This document shows positions 5,507 to 6,287 of a stretch of DNA of 6,287 nt, piece by piece. The stretch lies in assembly GCA_002339165.1 (NCBI GenBank), contig DDJS01000067.1, forward strand, positions 4,181-10,467, read 5' to 3'. The position numbers were made by a program, and so were the translations under genes. Every line of letters starts with the position of its first letter. Within the stretch, counting starts at the first letter, position 1. The notes below the pieces were generated by a model. It had not been told where the DNA came from, made no database searches, and saw only the letters and a list, made by a program, of their open reading frames with translations. This stretch comes from Cellvibrionales bacterium UBA2618. GTDB taxonomy: Bacteria > Pseudomonadota > Gammaproteobacteria > Pseudomonadales > Porticoccaceae.

Positions 5507-6287
5507 TGCCCTCTGTTGTAGAACTGCACGTCATTCAAGGTGTCGCCGAGGTGACGATTGATAACCCTCCGTACCAGACACTGTCCAATCGAGTGCTCGC
5601 CGCGCTGTACTCAATCCTTGAGCAGGTAGCCTCCGATCCTACGGTGACCGCCCTGGTGCTATGCGGCACCGGTGCGGATTTCTGCGCCGGCAGCGAGCTC
5701 GATGAACTGGCAGACCCCACTCAACATGCATCGTTGAGAGCTCTGGTGGCGATGCTCGAGAATTACCCGAAGACCACGGTGGCTGCGCTGCACGGCAAAG
5801 TCCACGGCGGCGGATTGGAGTTAGCGATGGCCTGTTCCGCTCGGGTGGCTGTTGGCGGTACCGAACTGGGTTTGCCCGATGTGGCCTTGGGATTGCTGCC
5901 GAGCGCGGGTGGTACCCGGCGTCTGCCGCAACTGATCGGGGCTGACCGAGCGCTCAAGATGATCACCTCGGGAAGGTCGATCGGTGCCGCTGAGGCGCTG
6001 CATTGCGGGCTGATCGATGCGCTAGTGGCGGCGGATGTAGTTACCGAGGCAAGGCACCATGTGGCGCGCAGCGCAACGCTATCTGCGAGTGAGGCGACCC
6101 TTGAAAACACCGCTCTACCGATTGTTAACGCGGATTTTTTTGCCACCTGGCGAACCTCGATGGAGCGACGTTCGGGTGGCCAAATGGCGCCGAGATTGGC
6201 GGTCGATGCGGTAGAGTATGGGCTCTCATCAAGCCGCCAAGATGCGCTCAATAGAGAGACCGAACTGGGCGAAAAATGCAAGAATTC
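5506..6287 (+). CDS. Enoyl-CoA hydratase (crotonase) domain, probably the N-terminus of a bifunctional hydratase/3-hydroxyacyl-CoA dehydrogenase; 3' end outside window
   Basis: The frame is open from ATG 5506 to the last base (260 full codons). Crotonase features are clear: an oxyanion-hole segment FCAGSELDEL at 59-68, HGGGLELAMAC at 100-110 with catalytic E105, and LGLPDVALGLLPSAGGTRRLP at 121-141. The usual second catalytic Glu is Asp125 here. SGRSIGAAEALHCGLIDALV (155-174) closes the fold. The protein continues past 205 with a linker containing APRLAVDAVEYGL and NRETELGEKC, resembling the end of the hydratase module in peroxisomal-type bifunctional enzymes, where an NAD-binding 3-hydroxyacyl-CoA dehydrogenase domain follows. 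This points to a fused enzyme rather than a lone hydratase, though the second domain is not visible. It would hydrate a trans-2-enoyl-CoA and then oxidise the 3-hydroxyacyl-CoA in the cytoplasm. It lies 108 nt after the dehydrogenase on the same strand, consistent with a catabolic operon. Confidence 0.88.
   Translation, partial: MPSVVELHVIQGVAEVTIDNPPYQTLSNRVLAALYSILEQVASDPTVTALVLCGTGADFCAGSELDELADPTQHASLRALVAMLENYPKTTVAALHGKVHGGGLELAMACSARVAVGGTELGLPDVALGLLPSAGGTRRLPQLIGADRALKMITSGRSIGAAEALHCGLIDALVAADVVTEARHHVARSATLSASEATLENTALPIVNADFFATWRTSMERRSGGQMAPRLAVDAVEYGLSSSRQDALNRETELGEKCKN

Noticed and set aside
5763..6281. 172-codon ORF on the minus strand
   Set aside because: It lies fully antisense to the crotonase gene, which has conserved motifs and a good ribosome binding site. 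The minus-strand product is Ser/Ala-rich with no recognisable domain.
6282..6287. The window ends exactly on GAATTC
   Set aside because: It could reflect an EcoRI clone boundary, but the same hexamer occurs inside at 598-603 and 1899-1904 and the 5' end shows no matching site, so nothing biological follows from it.

Overview
The window looks like a stretch of a gammaproteobacterial (or closely related proteobacterial) chromosome. The reasons are an 823-residue TonB-dependent outer-membrane receptor with a normal signal peptide and C-terminal phenylalanine, a Tat-exported dehydrogenase subunit, Shine-Dalgarno-led genes and moderately GC-rich coding sequence. I cannot name the species. All five substantial genes lie on the + strand with short gaps, so one catabolic operon or operon series is likely. 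No RNA genes, mobile elements or CRISPR arrays were seen.

Layout: 1-666 is the 3' part of a luciferase-like, flavin-dependent monooxygenase whose N-terminus lies outside the window. 667-737 is an A-rich gap that may hold a promoter or operator. 738-3209 is a complete TonB-dependent receptor. 3210-3268 is a short gap with a perfect 11-bp hairpin nested inside a 7-bp inverted repeat that encloses the next ribosome binding site. 3269-3823 is a small Tat-signal protein of the gluconate 2-dehydrogenase subunit 3 type. 3817-5397, overlapping it by 7 nt, is a GMC-family FAD oxidoreductase, the probable catalytic partner. 5398-5505 is a gap with a possible 11-codon leader ORF. 5506 to the window end is the crotonase domain of an enoyl-CoA hydratase, probably the N-terminus of a bifunctional hydratase/3-hydroxyacyl-CoA dehydrogenase cut by the window edge.

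Working model (inference): the receptor imports a bulky or hydrophobic organic compound across the outer membrane. The Tat-exported GMC dehydrogenase pair oxidises an alcohol group in the periplasm and passes electrons to the respiratory chain. The flavin monooxygenase oxygenates an intermediate in the cytoplasm, and the hydratase/dehydrogenase carries a CoA-activated product through beta-oxidation. The substrate cannot be read from sequence; terpenoid, alicyclic, steroid-like or other lipophilic alcohols are all plausible. No cytochrome c subunit, regulator or CoA ligase is visible here. The parts belong to known families; what may be undescribed is the combination and its substrate.
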